From Saprospiraceae bacterium (lineage in GTDB: Bacteria; Bacteroidota; Bacteroidia; Chitinophagales; Saprospiraceae), in NCBI GenBank assembly GCA_028282725.1, contig JANQHF010000020.1, forward strand, positions 1 to 35,305: a stretch of DNA of 35,305 nt. The letters run 5' to 3'. Below are positions 25,325-34,137 of this stretch, piece by piece. A program made the position numbers and the translations under genes. The number at the start of each line of letters is the position of its first letter. Position 1 is the first letter of the stretch. Under the pieces are notes generated by a model that ran no database searches, was not told the origin of the DNA, and saw only the letters and a list, made by a program, of their open reading frames with translations.

Positions 25325-26881
25325 ATGAAACATCTAAAATATTTATTACTCCTCCTTCTGTTCACTGCAATGGTCCCTTCCTGTACAGAAGATTTCGAGG
25401 AATTAAATACCAACCCAACGGCCCTCACTGCGGCAAATGTTGATGTGACTCTTTTGGGTCAAGGATTTGCCCGGGCACAATACTATGCAATGAATGGATT
25501 GCATTGGAGATTTCAAATTTCTCAAAATCTATTTTCTGACTTGTATGCCCAATATTTTGCTACGACAGCCGCCAACTTTGACTCTGACAGATATGTAGAA
25601 GTTGGACGATGGATCGATCTATGCTGGGGATCTTTCTACGGCCAGGCCGCTCCGGATTTAAAATTTGTGGAAGACTTTGCGAATGAAAACGGACTCGTTG
25701 GCGAAGGCGCCCTTGCCAAAATATGGAAAGTACATGGTTATCATCGCGTGACCGATTACTGGGGTCCGGTGATTTACTCACAATTTGGAAATGGTGAAAC
25801 CAGCGTTGCATATGATGCGCAGGAAGACATTTATCGGAGTTTCTTCCCACTACTTGATGAAGCCGTAGCTACTTTAAACGGAATGAGGGGAGGCAATGTA
25901 TTTGGCAGTAATGATCAACTCTTCGGAGGAGATGTAGACCAATGGATCACCTTTGCCAATTCGCTGCGGCTGCGACTCGCAATGAGGGTGAAATATGCAG
26001 ATCCTTCGCTTGCCAAAACGGAAGCAGAAAAGGCAGTTGCTGCAGGTGTAATGACCAGTAATGCTGACAATGCTTACATTTCGACCACTGGTAATTCCCT
26101 GAATCCCTTTACAACGATCACTAACTGGGGAGAATTCAGGATGAGTGCATTGATGGAAAGTATCCTCAAAGGCTTTGATGATCCGAGAATGGCAGCCTAC
26201 TTCAACCCGGCGGCATCCGGTGATTCAGACGGAGACGGCATACCCTATGAAGGATTGAGAAACGGGCAGGCCAAGGTAGATAAAGTACCCGCATTGAATT
26301 CTGATAACTCAGATATGAATACAAAGTGGTTACCATTAGGTAAAGGTGGTGCCAATCCTCCGCACAAAGTAATGACAGCCTGTGAAATGTACTTCTTAAG
26401 AGCAGAAGGAGCACTGGAAGGATGGAATATGGGCGGAACGACAAAAGATTTATACGAACAAGGTATAGCTACATCTATGGAAGAAGAAGGTGGCTTTGAT
26501 CCAGGCGCATATATAAGCAGTACGGCTACTCCAGCCGCTGCAGATGCAAGTTCACCACCGACAACAGATATTCCTGTTGCTTTTGATGAGGGTGGAACCA
26601 AAGAAAGACAATTAGAACAAATTATTACTCAAAAGTGGATTGGTCTTTATCCGGATGGTTGGGAAGCCTGGGCGGAAGTCCGACGAACAGGATATCCCAA
26701 ATTATATCCTCTTTTGCATGTTGAGAATCCCGACTTGAGTGTAGATGACATATTCCGCAGAATGACATTCGTTGAGAGCGAATTCAGTAATAATGGTGCA
26801 GCCGTTGAGGCAGCCATGGGACTTAGTGAATTAGCCGCTGGTGACAAGAATAGTACAAGGGTCTGGTGGGATAAAAAGTAA
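25325..26881 (+). CDS. SusD/RagB-like nutrient-binding surface lipoprotein
   Basis: A 518-aa lipoprotein with a signal ending MVPSC (lipidated C20), followed by TEDFEE, whose acidic residues fit surface export. The mature N-terminus CTEDFEELNTNPTALT is the hallmark of the SusD-like branch often annotated as nutrient-binding outer-membrane lipoprotein (PF12771/PF12741 type) rather than classical starch SusD. Alpha-helical TPR-like segments include LAKIWKVHGYHRVTDYWGPVIYS, and the C-terminus has ITQKWIGLYPDGWEAWAEVRRTGYP. It caps the SusC barrel and binds the ligand. It is followed by a clear terminator hairpin. Confidence 0.95.
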   Translation: MKHLKYLLLLLLFTAMVPSCTEDFEELNTNPTALTAANVDVTLLGQGFARAQYYAMNGLHWRFQISQNLFSDLYAQYFATTAANFDSDRYVEVGRWIDLCWGSFYGQAAPDLKFVEDFANENGLVGEGALAKIWKVHGYHRVTDYWGPVIYSQFGNGETSVAYDAQEDIYRSFFPLLDEAVATLNGMRGGNVFGSNDQLFGGDVDQWITFANSLRLRLAMRVKYADPSLAKTEAEKAVAAGVMTSNADNAYISTTGNSLNPFTTITNWGEFRMSALMESILKGFDDPRMAAYFNPAASGDSDGDGIPYEGLRNGQAKVDKVPALNSDNSDMNTKWLPLGKGGANPPHKVMTACEMYFLRAEGALEGWNMGGTTKDLYEQGIATSMEEEGGFDPGAYISSTATPAAADASSPPTTDIPVAFDEGGTKERQLEQIITQKWIGLYPDGWEAWAEVRRTGYPKLYPLLHVENPDLSVDDIFRRMTFVESEFSNNGAAVEAAMGLSELAAGDKNSTRVWWDKK

Positions 26882-26902
26882 TAGATAGTTTTTTCTTACG
26901 AA

Positions 26903-26941
26903 GAAAGTACCGGTGTCATTTTGAGACTGGTACTTTTTTTT
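26903..26941 (+). terminator. Rho-independent terminator after the susCD-like pair
   Basis: AAAGTACC near 26904 pairs with GGTACTTT near 26930, with a few further pairs inward (GGT/ACT), and a run of nine or more T follows. This is the best intrinsic terminator in the window. The next gene's longest frame begins a few bases later, so partial readthrough, or a promoter overlapping the hairpin, must supply its transcript. Confidence 0.8.
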
Positions 26942-26948
26942 TCATCCT

Positions 26949-29900
26949 TTGTATTCACCAAAAACAGTAAGATTGCAATCCTTCAAATCTCTTTCCCGCC
27001 ATGTGCCCAAATGCATTGTCTTTGCATTCCTTGTGGTCATAGTTCAAGGTTGTGACTTTCAAAAATCGAATACGCTGTTCGAAGAAGTACCCGCAAGAAG
27101 GAGCAAAATTAACTTCAAGAATACACTTGGCGAGACGGAAGAGTTTAACGTCCTGAAGTACGGTTACTTCTATAATGGTGGTGGTGTAGCCATTGGAGAT
27201 ATCAATAATGACGGACTACCGGATATTTACCTTACCGGGAACATGAAGGCAAGTCATTTGTACCTGAACAAAGGCAATATGAAATTTGAAGAGATTGCTG
27301 AAAAAGCAGGTGTTGAAGCTGCCGGTCTGTGGAATACAGGTGTCACGATGGCCGATGTGAATAATGATGGGTGGTTGGATATATACGTTTGTCGATCCGC
27401 CGCAAACCTTGAAATACGAAGAAAAAATCTACTCTTTATCAATAACCGGGATCTCACTTTTACCGAGAGTGCAGCCCTGTTTGGTTTGGATGATGGGGGA
27501 TATTCTACCCAGGCAGCCTTTTTTGACTATGACAGGGATGGTGATCTGGATATGTATATGCTCAATCATTCCGTACAGGAATACGCCGGATTCAGTAATC
27601 TGTTAAAAAGTCAGAAGACAAAGATCAGCAGAGAATACGGGGACAGATTGTACCGGAATGATTTGATTCCTACAGAAACCGAATCCCTTGGCCGGTTTTT
27701 GAATGTGACACATCAGGCCGGAATTCTGAATACCGTTCTCGGCTTTGGACTTGGAGTTGCCATAGAAGATATTAATGGTGACGGATGGTTGGATATCTAT
27801 GTAAGTAATGACTACAATGAAGAAGATTATTGTTACATCAATCAGCAGGACGGCACATTTAAAGAGTCCATCCGGGAATATTTTGATCATACTTCATTAT
27901 TCTCAATGGGCTCGGACGTCGCTGACATTAATAATGATGGCCTTCCTGAAGTATATACCCTGGATATGCTCCCGGAAGACAACTATCGGATCAAGATGAC
28001 CTCAGGATCCGACAACTTTGATAAAAAGGAAGCTTTGTATCAGGCCGGATTTCACTACCAATCGATGAGAAATATGTTGCATCTGAATAATGGTGATGGC
28101 AGCTTTAGTGAAATCGGACAGCTTTCAGGCATATCAAATACAGATTGGAGTTGGGCTGCATTATTCGCAGATTTTGACCTGGATGGATGGAAGGATCTCT
28201 TTGTCACCAACGGCTACAAATCGGACTATACCAATATGGAATTTATGTCGTATGCGACCGATCAGATACAGGCAATGGATCCCGGTGATGAGCCTGGCTT
28301 TTCGGATCTGTTGGCCAAAATCCCATCCATTTCCCTGGCCAATTACATCTACAGAAACAATGGAGACCTGACATTTGAAGACATGACTTCAGAATGGGGA
28401 TTGGGTAAGGAATTGTTGTCCAATGGGGCAGCATTTGCAGACCTGGATGTCGATGGAGACCTTGACCTCGTGATCAATAACGTCAATGAAATTACCTCCG
28501 TCTATCAAAACAATTCCAATGCACTCATTCCACACCATTATTTGAAACTCCAGTTCAGAAATGCTCCCCTGAACAAATTTGGTGTTGGTACTTCAGCCAA
28601 AATTGTAGCTGGAGATCTGATACAATATCAGACATTGATGCCGACGAGGGGTTACCAATCAGCGGTGGAACATATCCTTACATTTGGTCTTGGAGACAAA
28701 TCCAGGGTTGACCGGATCGAAATCACCTGGCCGGATGGAAACAAACAAATTCTCGAAGATCGGCAGTCTGATCAACTGATTACCGTTCACTACAACCCGC
28801 TTAGTGAAACAGATGACGAACCATCCTCTCAGGAAAAGATCTTCACAGATGTAAGCGAGGAATACGTTTCTTCCATTCGACATACCGAAAGTTTATTCAA
28901 CGATTTCAAGATAGAACCATTGATTCCTCATATGTTATCTACCCAGGGTCCGGCTTTATCCGTAGGTGATGTAAATGGTGATGCACTTGATGATATATTT
29001 TTAGGAGGGGCTAAAGGATATGCCGGTCAGATTTATCTGCAAAATACTGATGGTTCATTTCAAAAGCGATCACAATCCGCCTTCACGAATGACAAGGAAA
29101 GTGAAGATGTTCAATCCATTCTCCTGGATGTCGATGGTGATGGCGACAATGACCTCTATGTGGCAAGTGGAAGTAATGAAGAAGATGCACCGGATTTATA
29201 CCAGGATCGCATTTACATAAATAATGGAAAAGGCGATTTTTCCAGGATGGCTACAGCGCTACCCAGGATGGAAATCAGCACTGGTGTGGTTAAGGCCGAT
29301 GATATTGATAATGATGGTGATCCGGACCTGTTTGTCGGTGGGCGACTTGTTCCGGGCGAATACCCGGCTTCACCCCGCAGCTTCCTTCTGGAGAATGATG
29401 GAAGAGGAACATTTAAGGACATAACTGCGGAAACCAATCCCGAATTGGGTAAGTTGGGCATGGTGACTGGTGCGCAATGGGTTCATCTGAATGATGATGA
29501 TCATGTCGACCTCGTAATTGCAGGAGAATGGATGCCCATCCGATTTTTTATCAACGCAGAAGGAAGATTTGTCGAGAAAAGAGATGTCCTGTATTCAGAA
29601 TCCGACTCTTTAATGAATACTAATGGATGGTGGAATTGTTTGCATAGTGCAGATATGGATGGAGATGGTGATATCGACTTTGTTGCGGGCAACTTTGGAT
29701 TGAATTCACAAATCAAAGCTGGCCAGGCTGAACCTGTCAGTGTCCTTGTTAAGGACTTTGATAATAATGGCACCCTGGATCCCATTTTTTCTTATTTCAA
29801 TCTAGGGAAAAGGGTCCCCCTCGCACCACGGGATGACCTGCTTTCCCAATTGCCATCCCTAAAAAAGAAATTTGAATCTTACGAGGACTACGCACGGGCA

Positions 29901-30347
29901 GGGACGGATGATTTATTCGATGCAACGGAAAGAGAGGGAGCAACGGAGCTTCAAGCGCATCTGCTCTCCAGTGTTTACATCGAAAATATTGACAATGAGT
30001 CGTTCCGTATAATTCCACTTCCCCTTGAGGCGCAAATGTCCCCGGTTCACAGCATACTGATTGACGACTTCGACAGAGATGGAAATCAGGACATCTTGCT
30101 CGGCGGAAATTTTACAGATTCCAAGGTGCAGTTCGGAAGATATGATGCCAATAAGGGTACCCTTCTTTTGGGGGATGGAGACGGGAAATTTCAGTTTGCT
30201 CTAAATAAAAGTTCGGGTCTGTTACTGAAAGGTGATGTCCGTGAGATAAAACAAATTGAAATCAATAATCTGGGAAAGGCCATTGTTATTGGAAAAAACG
30301 ACGATCAATTGCAATTATTGGACCTCCTGGAGCCAGATGAACTTTGA
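26949..30347 (+). CDS. FG-GAP/VCBS-repeat and ASPIC/UnbV-domain lipoprotein
   Basis: Up to 1132 aa, with a lipoprotein signal ending VIVQGC. About 14 FG-GAP-like blades with D-x-[DN]-x-DG calcium-binding loops (DINNDGLPDIY, DVNNDGWLDIY, DYDRDGDLDMY, DVDGDGDNDLY, DMDGDGDIDF and others) fall in two groups either side of an ASPIC/UnbV domain (about 529-605, NKFGVGTSAKI ... IEITWPDG). Such repeats build beta-propellers that bind ligands or partner proteins, and these genes often follow SusCD pairs. No ATG precedes the Cys: the frame starts at TTG 26949, and TTG 26973 or GTG 27003 are alternatives. The lipoprotein signal works with any of them. It is likely a surface accessory to the SusCD complex; catalysis is not evident. 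Confidence 0.9.
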   Translation: MYSPKTVRLQSFKSLSRHVPKCIVFAFLVVIVQGCDFQKSNTLFEEVPARRSKINFKNTLGETEEFNVLKYGYFYNGGGVAIGDINNDGLPDIYLTGNMKASHLYLNKGNMKFEEIAEKAGVEAAGLWNTGVTMADVNNDGWLDIYVCRSAANLEIRRKNLLFINNRDLTFTESAALFGLDDGGYSTQAAFFDYDRDGDLDMYMLNHSVQEYAGFSNLLKSQKTKISREYGDRLYRNDLIPTETESLGRFLNVTHQAGILNTVLGFGLGVAIEDINGDGWLDIYVSNDYNEEDYCYINQQDGTFKESIREYFDHTSLFSMGSDVADINNDGLPEVYTLDMLPEDNYRIKMTSGSDNFDKKEALYQAGFHYQSMRNMLHLNNGDGSFSEIGQLSGISNTDWSWAALFADFDLDGWKDLFVTNGYKSDYTNMEFMSYATDQIQAMDPGDEPGFSDLLAKIPSISLANYIYRNNGDLTFEDMTSEWGLGKELLSNGAAFADLDVDGDLDLVINNVNEITSVYQNNSNALIPHHYLKLQFRNAPLNKFGVGTSAKIVAGDLIQYQTLMPTRGYQSAVEHILTFGLGDKSRVDRIEITWPDGNKQILEDRQSDQLITVHYNPLSETDDEPSSQEKIFTDVSEEYVSSIRHTESLFNDFKIEPLIPHMLSTQGPALSVGDVNGDALDDIFLGGAKGYAGQIYLQNTDGSFQKRSQSAFTNDKESEDVQSILLDVDGDGDNDLYVASGSNEEDAPDLYQDRIYINNGKGDFSRMATALPRMEISTGVVKADDIDNDGDPDLFVGGRLVPGEYPASPRSFLLENDGRGTFKDITAETNPELGKLGMVTGAQWVHLNDDDHVDLVIAGEWMPIRFFINAEGRFVEKRDVLYSESDSLMNTNGWWNCLHSADMDGDGDIDFVAGNFGLNSQIKAGQAEPVSVLVKDFDNNGTLDPIFSYFNLGKRVPLAPRDDLLSQLPSLKKKFESYEDYARAGTDDLFDATEREGATELQAHLLSSVYIENIDNESFRIIPLPLEAQMSPVHSILIDDFDRDGNQDILLGGNFTDSKVQFGRYDANKGTLLLGDGDGKFQFALNKSSGLLLKGDVREIKQIEINNLGKAIVIGKNDDQLQLLDLLEPDEL

Positions 30348-30371
30348 ATGAAAATGGTGTAAAAGTATCCC

Positions 30372-31058
30372 ATGAAATGGAAAGATGATTCGGAATTGTT
30401 CGCCTTGATCAAGGAGCAACTCTTTACGGCAGTTGTTGGAGATATCATGGACACACTTGGATTATTGCATCAATTTTTACCACCGGAAATCAGACCGTTA
30501 AAGAATGATATGATTCTAGCCGGACGCGCCATGACGGTCCTCGAAGAAGATATAGACAGAAATGATTCTTCAAAATTGAATTCCGATTTGGGAAAGCCTT
30601 TTGGTCTCATGCTAGAGGCTCTGGATGATCTCAGACCCAATGAGATATACATATGCACCGGGGCCTCGCCCAACTATGCTCTATGGGGAGAATTAATGAG
30701 CACACGTGCGGCCATATTGGGGAGTACGGGTGCCGTATTAGACGGTCATGTACGCGATACTCATGGGATCCTGAAGCTTGGTTTCCCTACTTTTTCAATG
30801 GGTCCTTATGCCCGGGATCAGGGCCCGAGAGGAAAGGTAATCGACTTCAGGTGTGCGATTCAGATGAAAGGAGTACAAATTTTACCCGGTGACATTGTTT
30901 TTGGAGACATCGATGGAGTTTGTGTTATTCCGCAAAGTGCAGAAGATGAAGTGATCCGAAAAGCACTCGAAAAAGCAAATGGTGAAAAGCTGGTCGCAAA
31001 GGCCATTCGATCAGGGATGTCCGCTTGTGATGCATTTGATAAATTTGGAATCATGTAG
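30372..31058 (+). CDS. RraA-family aldolase (HMG/CHA aldolase-like)
   Basis: A 228-aa member of the RraA / 4-hydroxy-4-methyl-2-oxoglutarate aldolase family (PF03737). The core GELMSTRAAILGSTGAVLDGHVRDTHG contains R128-D129, the Arg-Asp pair used to bind the keto-acid and metal in this family, and SMGPYARDQGPRG follows, then PGDIVFGDIDGVCVIP. Family enzymes cleave 4-hydroxy-2-keto acids to pyruvate plus a second carbonyl compound; non-catalytic RNase E regulators belong to the same family but are not expected beside catabolic genes. It begins 24 bp after the FG-GAP gene and ends 3 bp before the dehydrogenase gene, so a catabolic operon role is the best inference. Confidence 0.88.
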   Translation: MKWKDDSELFALIKEQLFTAVVGDIMDTLGLLHQFLPPEIRPLKNDMILAGRAMTVLEEDIDRNDSSKLNSDLGKPFGLMLEALDDLRPNEIYICTGASPNYALWGELMSTRAAILGSTGAVLDGHVRDTHGILKLGFPTFSMGPYARDQGPRGKVIDFRCAIQMKGVQILPGDIVFGDIDGVCVIPQSAEDEVIRKALEKANGEKLVAKAIRSGMSACDAFDKFGIM

Positions 31059-31061
31059 CAT

Positions 31062-31859
31062 ATGGTAATGGATCTATCTAATTTGACAGTATTGATTACA
31101 GGAGGTGGAGGCATCGGTGTAGGCAAAGGTGTCTGTCAGGTCCTCGATGATTACGGGGCTAAATTGTGGATCAACGAATTGTCAAAAATAAAGGCGGAAG
31201 AAGCTGCTCATCAATACAAGAATGCACAACCGGTCCAGGCGGATGTCAGCAAGGGCCAGGAAATTAAAAATATGTTCCGTCTCATACAAGAATCCGGAGA
31301 TAAGCTGAATGGACTTGTTAATAACGCCGGTGTCGGGTTGAACAAAGCCATTCATAAAATCGATGAGTCAGAGTTTGACCGTGTGTTCAATGTGAACATC
31401 AGGGGAATGTGGATGGTCACAAAAGCATTTGCCGGCCAACTGTTGGCTCAGATGACTACCGGCAATATTGTCAACGTTTCCTCGGTACATGCACATTCCA
31501 GTCAGCCCAATTACTCCACATATGCATCCACGAAGGCTGCTGTTGAGGGATTTACCCGTGCGACAGCTTATGAGTTGGGACAATACAATATTCGATGTAA
31601 TGCGATCGCACCCGGTATGGTGCATGCAGAACAAAATCTAGATCTGATTAAGACATGGGCCCCTGATCCACAAAAGTGGGTGGATGACCATATCCGAAAT
31701 CAACAAGTTCTTCATCACTTTATTCAACCGGAGGATTGCGGTAATGCCGTGGCCTTTCTGCTTTCCGATCTTAGCAAATCCATAACGGGACAGACCATTT
31801 ACGTCGATGCCGGAAAAACAATCATGCTTTTTAATAAGGACTACATTGATCAGCAATGA
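31062..31859 (+). CDS. Short-chain dehydrogenase/reductase (SDR)
   Basis: A 265-aa classical SDR. The cofactor motif TGGGGIGVG is at 13-21, the structural NNAG is at 87-90, and the catalytic set is S141, Y154 and K158 (Y-A-S-T-K). No Tat or Sec signal is present, so it is cytoplasmic. Either ATG 31062 or 31068 could start it. It presumably oxidises or reduces a hydroxyl/keto group in an intermediate handled by the adjoining aldolase and enolase-superfamily genes. Coenzyme preference and substrate are not determinable. It is separated from the next gene by 11 bp. Confidence 0.93.
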   Translation: MVMDLSNLTVLITGGGGIGVGKGVCQVLDDYGAKLWINELSKIKAEEAAHQYKNAQPVQADVSKGQEIKNMFRLIQESGDKLNGLVNNAGVGLNKAIHKIDESEFDRVFNVNIRGMWMVTKAFAGQLLAQMTTGNIVNVSSVHAHSSQPNYSTYASTKAAVEGFTRATAYELGQYNIRCNAIAPGMVHAEQNLDLIKTWAPDPQKWVDDHIRNQQVLHHFIQPEDCGNAVAFLLSDLSKSITGQTIYVDAGKTIMLFNKDYIDQQ

Positions 31860-31870
31860 GAAATTGAAGA

Positions 31871-33004
31871 ATGGCGATTATAAAAAGAATTACAGCTACT
31901 GAGGTCATCGTCCCGGCAAGGGAGGGGATGATTGAAGGAAAGGGAATCGATAAGCCCCTTCACAAATTGCCGAGTGGGGCCCAGGCAGGTTGGAGCATTC
32001 AGTTTGACCAACTTCCAAAACTCATCCTGAAAATGGAATTGAGTAATGGAATCGTAGGTTGGGGAGAACTCTACAGGGACCACAATTGGAATATGGTCGA
32101 AGACATCATAACCAGGATTCTGGGAATGGATGTGAATTCAATGAGTCTTCAAAAACTACCTTTCTCATTCTGCCGTGAATACGACGGATTTGAGTGTGCC
32201 ATTTGGGATGCTTATTCCAAGTGCCTGGACATCAGAGTGGTAGACCTTTTGGGAGGACCTTTACGGAATAAAGTCAAGATCGGTGCCTGGTCGAGCCACC
32301 GTCATTTGAATGAAATTGGTCCGCTCGCAAAGCAATTTGCAGATCTAGGCTATGATTGTCTCAAATTCAAGACTGATCTGGAGGACGATGTGGAGGCCTG
32401 GTGCAAAGCCATTTCACAATCAGCTCCGGGAATGCAGGTAATCCTGGATCCGAATGAACGCTGGATGCATCCCGGTGAAGTCAGAAAAAGGGCAGATCAA
32501 CTCGCTCCGATCGGCAACGTACTCTGCCTGGAGGATCCGTTGCCCAGGTGGATGCTGGATGAATATGCCTTACTTCGAAGATATACATCGGTACCGATTG
32601 TATTGCACGTTTCGCTTCCCTATATCTTGCATGGACAAAAGATCAGTGATGCAATAGAGGCTCTGAAACGAGGTGCCGTCGACGGATTCAATTTTAATTG
32701 TGGTTTAGCTAATTTTCAACGATTGGATCACATCGCATCAGCTGCGGGTCTTCCAAGCTGGCATGGTTCAGAAATTGACCTGGGTATCCTGGAGGCCATG
32801 TATGTACATTCTTCGGCCGCTGCCGCTTCCTGCATCTGGCCCGGTGATATATTTGGAAGATTAATCAGAGAACACGATTTGTTGAAAGTTCCACTTGAGA
32901 TCAGACCTCCATATGTAATGATTCCTGAGGGACCCGGTCTGGGGATTGAACCCGATGAGGAGGCAATGGATCATTATTCAATTTCAAAAAGGGAATTTTT
33001 TTAA
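31871..33004 (+). CDS. Enolase-superfamily protein with altered third metal-ligand position
   Basis: A 377-aa protein of the mandelate racemase / muconate-lactonising family. The capping domain covers residues about 1-125, the barrel runs from 130 to 345, and a C-terminal return GPGLGIEPDEEAM follows. K165-F-K167 (family KxK), D193 (LDPNERW) and E221 (LEDPLP) are in place. At the third metal ligand, where relatives read PIALGES or similar, this protein reads PIVLHVSLPY (242-251): the acidic residue is Val247, preceded by His246. H246 may substitute as a ligand, or the enzyme may have lost normal chemistry. No signal peptide is present, unlike the paralogue encoded on the minus strand at 12097-13473. 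It is embedded in the SDR/aldolase operon. Confidence 0.88.
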   Translation: MAIIKRITATEVIVPAREGMIEGKGIDKPLHKLPSGAQAGWSIQFDQLPKLILKMELSNGIVGWGELYRDHNWNMVEDIITRILGMDVNSMSLQKLPFSFCREYDGFECAIWDAYSKCLDIRVVDLLGGPLRNKVKIGAWSSHRHLNEIGPLAKQFADLGYDCLKFKTDLEDDVEAWCKAISQSAPGMQVILDPNERWMHPGEVRKRADQLAPIGNVLCLEDPLPRWMLDEYALLRRYTSVPIVLHVSLPYILHGQKISDAIEALKRGAVDGFNFNCGLANFQRLDHIASAAGLPSWHGSEIDLGILEAMYVHSSAAAASCIWPGDIFGRLIREHDLLKVPLEIRPPYVMIPEGPGLGIEPDEEAMDHYSISKREFF

Positions 33005-33162
33005 TGTTGGAGAAGATGGATTTCACCCTGCCCTCAAAGGGGATAAAACACGACTTTAAAATTTAGATGTGCTAAAGTGTCAAATACACATTATTAACGG
33101 CTGAAGAAAAGTTAAAACTCTAATGAATAGTAACGACTTCTTGGTTAATCTGATAATAGACA

Positions 33163-34050
33163 ATGAGAAAAGAATTTTATAAAAATCCATTTCCGGAATC
33201 AGACCCGGATCGATACCAGATCTGGGAAATGTTGGTTGTCAGGGATATTGAAGCATTTTGTAGTCAGGATTGGAATATGGTCGCTGACGATTTTATCGAG
33301 GAGAATTTCATGGGTATTGACGGGCGCGGATCTGATAATCCTGATAGTTGGCGAATTTCTTTTGATGATCTGGACGCATATAAAAATGAGTGGCTGGCTC
33401 AAGCCAAAATTTTCATGGAAACTGAGTGGGCTGAAGATCCCGAAGAAAGAATCAACCGGGCTACCACATTGAGGGACATAGAAATCCTGGGCAATAGTGC
33501 CCTTGTGCATAAAAAGTTTGACGGAAAGATTAAGAAAAAGGATGGAAGCTCCGAAACACTGAATTGGCAAACCCTTTACCGGTGTCGAAAAATCAACGGT
33601 CGGTGGAAGATAGCAGGTTTCACAGGTTACATCCCCCACCCCATGGGAGGAATTCCAAAGACCATGATCGGTAAAAATATTCCAGCGGGAGCGAGCCAGC
33701 ACAAAACGGCAGGACCTTATTCTCCGGTACTCGAAGTAACACCAGGAAAAATTGTCGTGATTTCAGGTCAGGCAGCGATTAGCCGGGAAGGTGAAGTCAT
33801 TGGGGAAACGATCGAGGACCAAACCAGGAATACGCTGGAAAATTGCCGTCATCAATTGCAAAGTGCCGGATGCGATTTGAACGATGTATTCAAAGTGAAC
33901 GTATTCCTGACTGACCTGGACAACTGGCCTCGCTTCAATGAAATTTACAAGACATATTTTGATGATCCCAAGCCGGTAAGAACCGCAGTACAGACACCGT
34001 TACTTTTTACTTTTTTAGTGGAAATTGAAATGTGGGCTGTCAAAAGGTAA
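33163..34050 (+). CDS. NTF2-like domain fused to RidA-family domain
   Basis: A 295-aa two-domain cytoplasmic protein. Residues about 20-155 (WEMLVVRDIEAFCSQDWNMVADDFIEENF ... WQTLYRCRKINGRWKIAGFTGYIP) have the look of an NTF2-like/SnoaL cone-shaped fold. Residues about 180-295 are a RidA (YjgF/YER057c/UK114) domain: GPYSP, VVISGQAAIS, TRNTLENCRHQLQSAGC, VNVFLTDLDNWPRFNEIY, R273 in VRTAVQ and E289 in VEIEMWAV, matching the Arg and Glu used for imine/enamine hydrolysis. The frame runs continuously through both, so it is a real fusion. A 158-bp gap precedes it and an 87-bp gap follows. It may clear reactive imine or enol intermediates of the pathway; the role is inferred from family only. Confidence 0.85.
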   Translation: MRKEFYKNPFPESDPDRYQIWEMLVVRDIEAFCSQDWNMVADDFIEENFMGIDGRGSDNPDSWRISFDDLDAYKNEWLAQAKIFMETEWAEDPEERINRATTLRDIEILGNSALVHKKFDGKIKKKDGSSETLNWQTLYRCRKINGRWKIAGFTGYIPHPMGGIPKTMIGKNIPAGASQHKTAGPYSPVLEVTPGKIVVISGQAAISREGEVIGETIEDQTRNTLENCRHQLQSAGCDLNDVFKVNVFLTDLDNWPRFNEIYKTYFDDPKPVRTAVQTPLLFTFLVEIEMWAVKR

Positions 34051-34056
34051 CATAGA

Positions 34057-34077
34057 CAAGGGGGTTTATACCCCTTG
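34057..34077. other. Hairpin between the RidA-fusion and creatininase genes
   Basis: CAAGGGG (34057-34063) pairs with CCCCTTG (34071-34077) around a short loop. No T-run follows on the plus strand, so it is not a convincing terminator. It may be an mRNA processing or stability element within the operon. Confidence 0.35.
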
Positions 34078-34137
34078 AAATGTAAGACAATAATAACACC
34101 TCCGAATAAACTCTATATTCCAACTAAATCGTAATTC

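Noticed and set aside
33067-33091. Fourth LacI-type operator (ATGTGC...CACAT upstream of the RidA-fusion gene)
   Set aside because: The arms are separated by 14 bases instead of 4 and the central CpG geometry is missing.
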